From Chitinophagales bacterium (GTDB taxonomy: Bacteria; Bacteroidota; Bacteroidia; Chitinophagales; JADIYW01): a stretch of 64,000 bases of DNA. The stretch lies in assembly GCA_023957235.1 (NCBI GenBank), contig JAMLHI010000002.1, positions 364,615 through 428,614 on the forward strand. Reading direction: 5' to 3'. The notes under the pieces are model-generated. The model was not told where the DNA came from and made no database searches. It saw nothing but the letters and a program-made list of their open reading frames with translations. Shown in pieces: positions 63,829 through 64,000 of the stretch. Numbering within the stretch: position 1 is the stretch's first letter; every line of letters begins with the position of its first letter. The position numbers and the translations under genes are program-made.

Positions 63829-64000
63829 TTAACTCTTAATTTTTAATTGATTTAATTTCTCTTTCATTCTATCCACTCCGTAATACACCATTGGCACTAA
63901 GAATACAGTCAATACTAAAGAAGAAAGGAGCCCACCGATAATTACCCACGCCAATCCGTTTTTCCATTCAGCAGAAGTTCCTGTGGCTAATGCAATAGGC
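63829..64000 (-). CDS. RND efflux pump inner-membrane subunit, 3' end only
   Basis: Only the last 57 codons are in the window; the gene continues beyond the right edge. The visible part, IALATGTSAEWKNGLAWVII then GGLLSSLVLTVFLVPMVYYG, is the last transmembrane helix of AcrB/CusA-type transporters (the 'GGL.SS..LT...P..Y' motif), followed by a short basic tail ending in TAA at 63831-63829. It exports drugs or metals by proton antiport; the subclass cannot be fixed from this fragment. Confidence 0.85.
   Translation of the reverse strand, partial: PIALATGTSAEWKNGLAWVIIGGLLSSLVLTVFLVPMVYYGVDRMKEKLNQLKIKS

Overview
The window is AT-rich DNA from a member of the Bacteroidota, probably a non-Bacteroides lineage (Flavobacteriia, Saprospiria or Chitinophagia-like). 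The evidence is a fused SecDF, a type A T9SS C-terminal sorting domain on a secreted peptidase, many lipoproteins with an SPxxC-like box, a DAHP synthase/chorismate mutase fusion, PorV-like and helix-hairpin-helix outer-membrane proteins, and repeated use of the Bacteroidota -7 promoter element TAnnTTTG. Most of the window is ordinary chromosomal core; the accessory or decayed parts are about 1-600, 6.9-9.6 kb and 63.0-64 kb.

Layout. 1-0.6 kb: the 5' end of a DoxX gene and a short-chain dehydrogenase relic. 0.6-6.6 kb: gltBD (glutamate synthase). 6.9-9.6 kb: a scar region with a small promoter/structured-leader/111-codon ORF/terminator unit, the relic of an MmeI-like restriction-methyltransferase gene, and a Ca2+/H+ antiporter gene cut by an in-frame TAG. 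9.6-14.3 kb: a SPOR protein, two outer-membrane proteins and a VIT/CCC1 metal transporter cut by an in-frame TGA. 14.5-24 kb: a nucleoid-associated protein, a CREST-family membrane hydrolase, tsaD, a TamB-like protein and holB. 24.3-24.9 kb: a tRNA array Gly-Leu-Gly-Leu-Gly behind one strong promoter. 25-32.8 kb: secreted hydrolases, a T9SS-exported M28 peptidase, an MbnP/MbnH-like copper protein pair and a Bcr/CflA exporter. 32.9-37.1 kb: a DevBCA-like ABC exporter with its own TolC protein. 38.6-50 kb: an M3 peptidase, priA, tsaE-ald, terC, a thioredoxin-like protein and tRNA-Arg. 50.3-54.4 kb: an aromatic amino acid operon with a leader peptide and attenuator. 54.6-63 kb: secDF, OsmC, an M16 peptidase, a tiny Cys-rich protein and queA. 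63.3-64 kb: a DUF2141 protein and the 3' end of an RND efflux pump gene.

The most notable observation is the leader of the aromatic operon (pheA, aminotransferase, tyrA, DAHP synthase/chorismate mutase). A 13-codon leader peptide, MKNTFFYSYYFYL, holds three Phe and four Tyr codons. Behind it lie a 9-bp self-pairing segment and a textbook intrinsic terminator that ends 9 nt before the pheA start. Other points worth a second look are the MbnP/MbnH pair outside any visible methanobactin operon, a predicted three-way-junction RNA at 7501-7580 whose G-U pairs all favour the minus strand, two transporter genes each broken by a single nonsense codon, the 49-residue Cys-rich protein at 61703-61852, and a dispersed repeat of about 50 bp at 38.5 and 63.3 kb.
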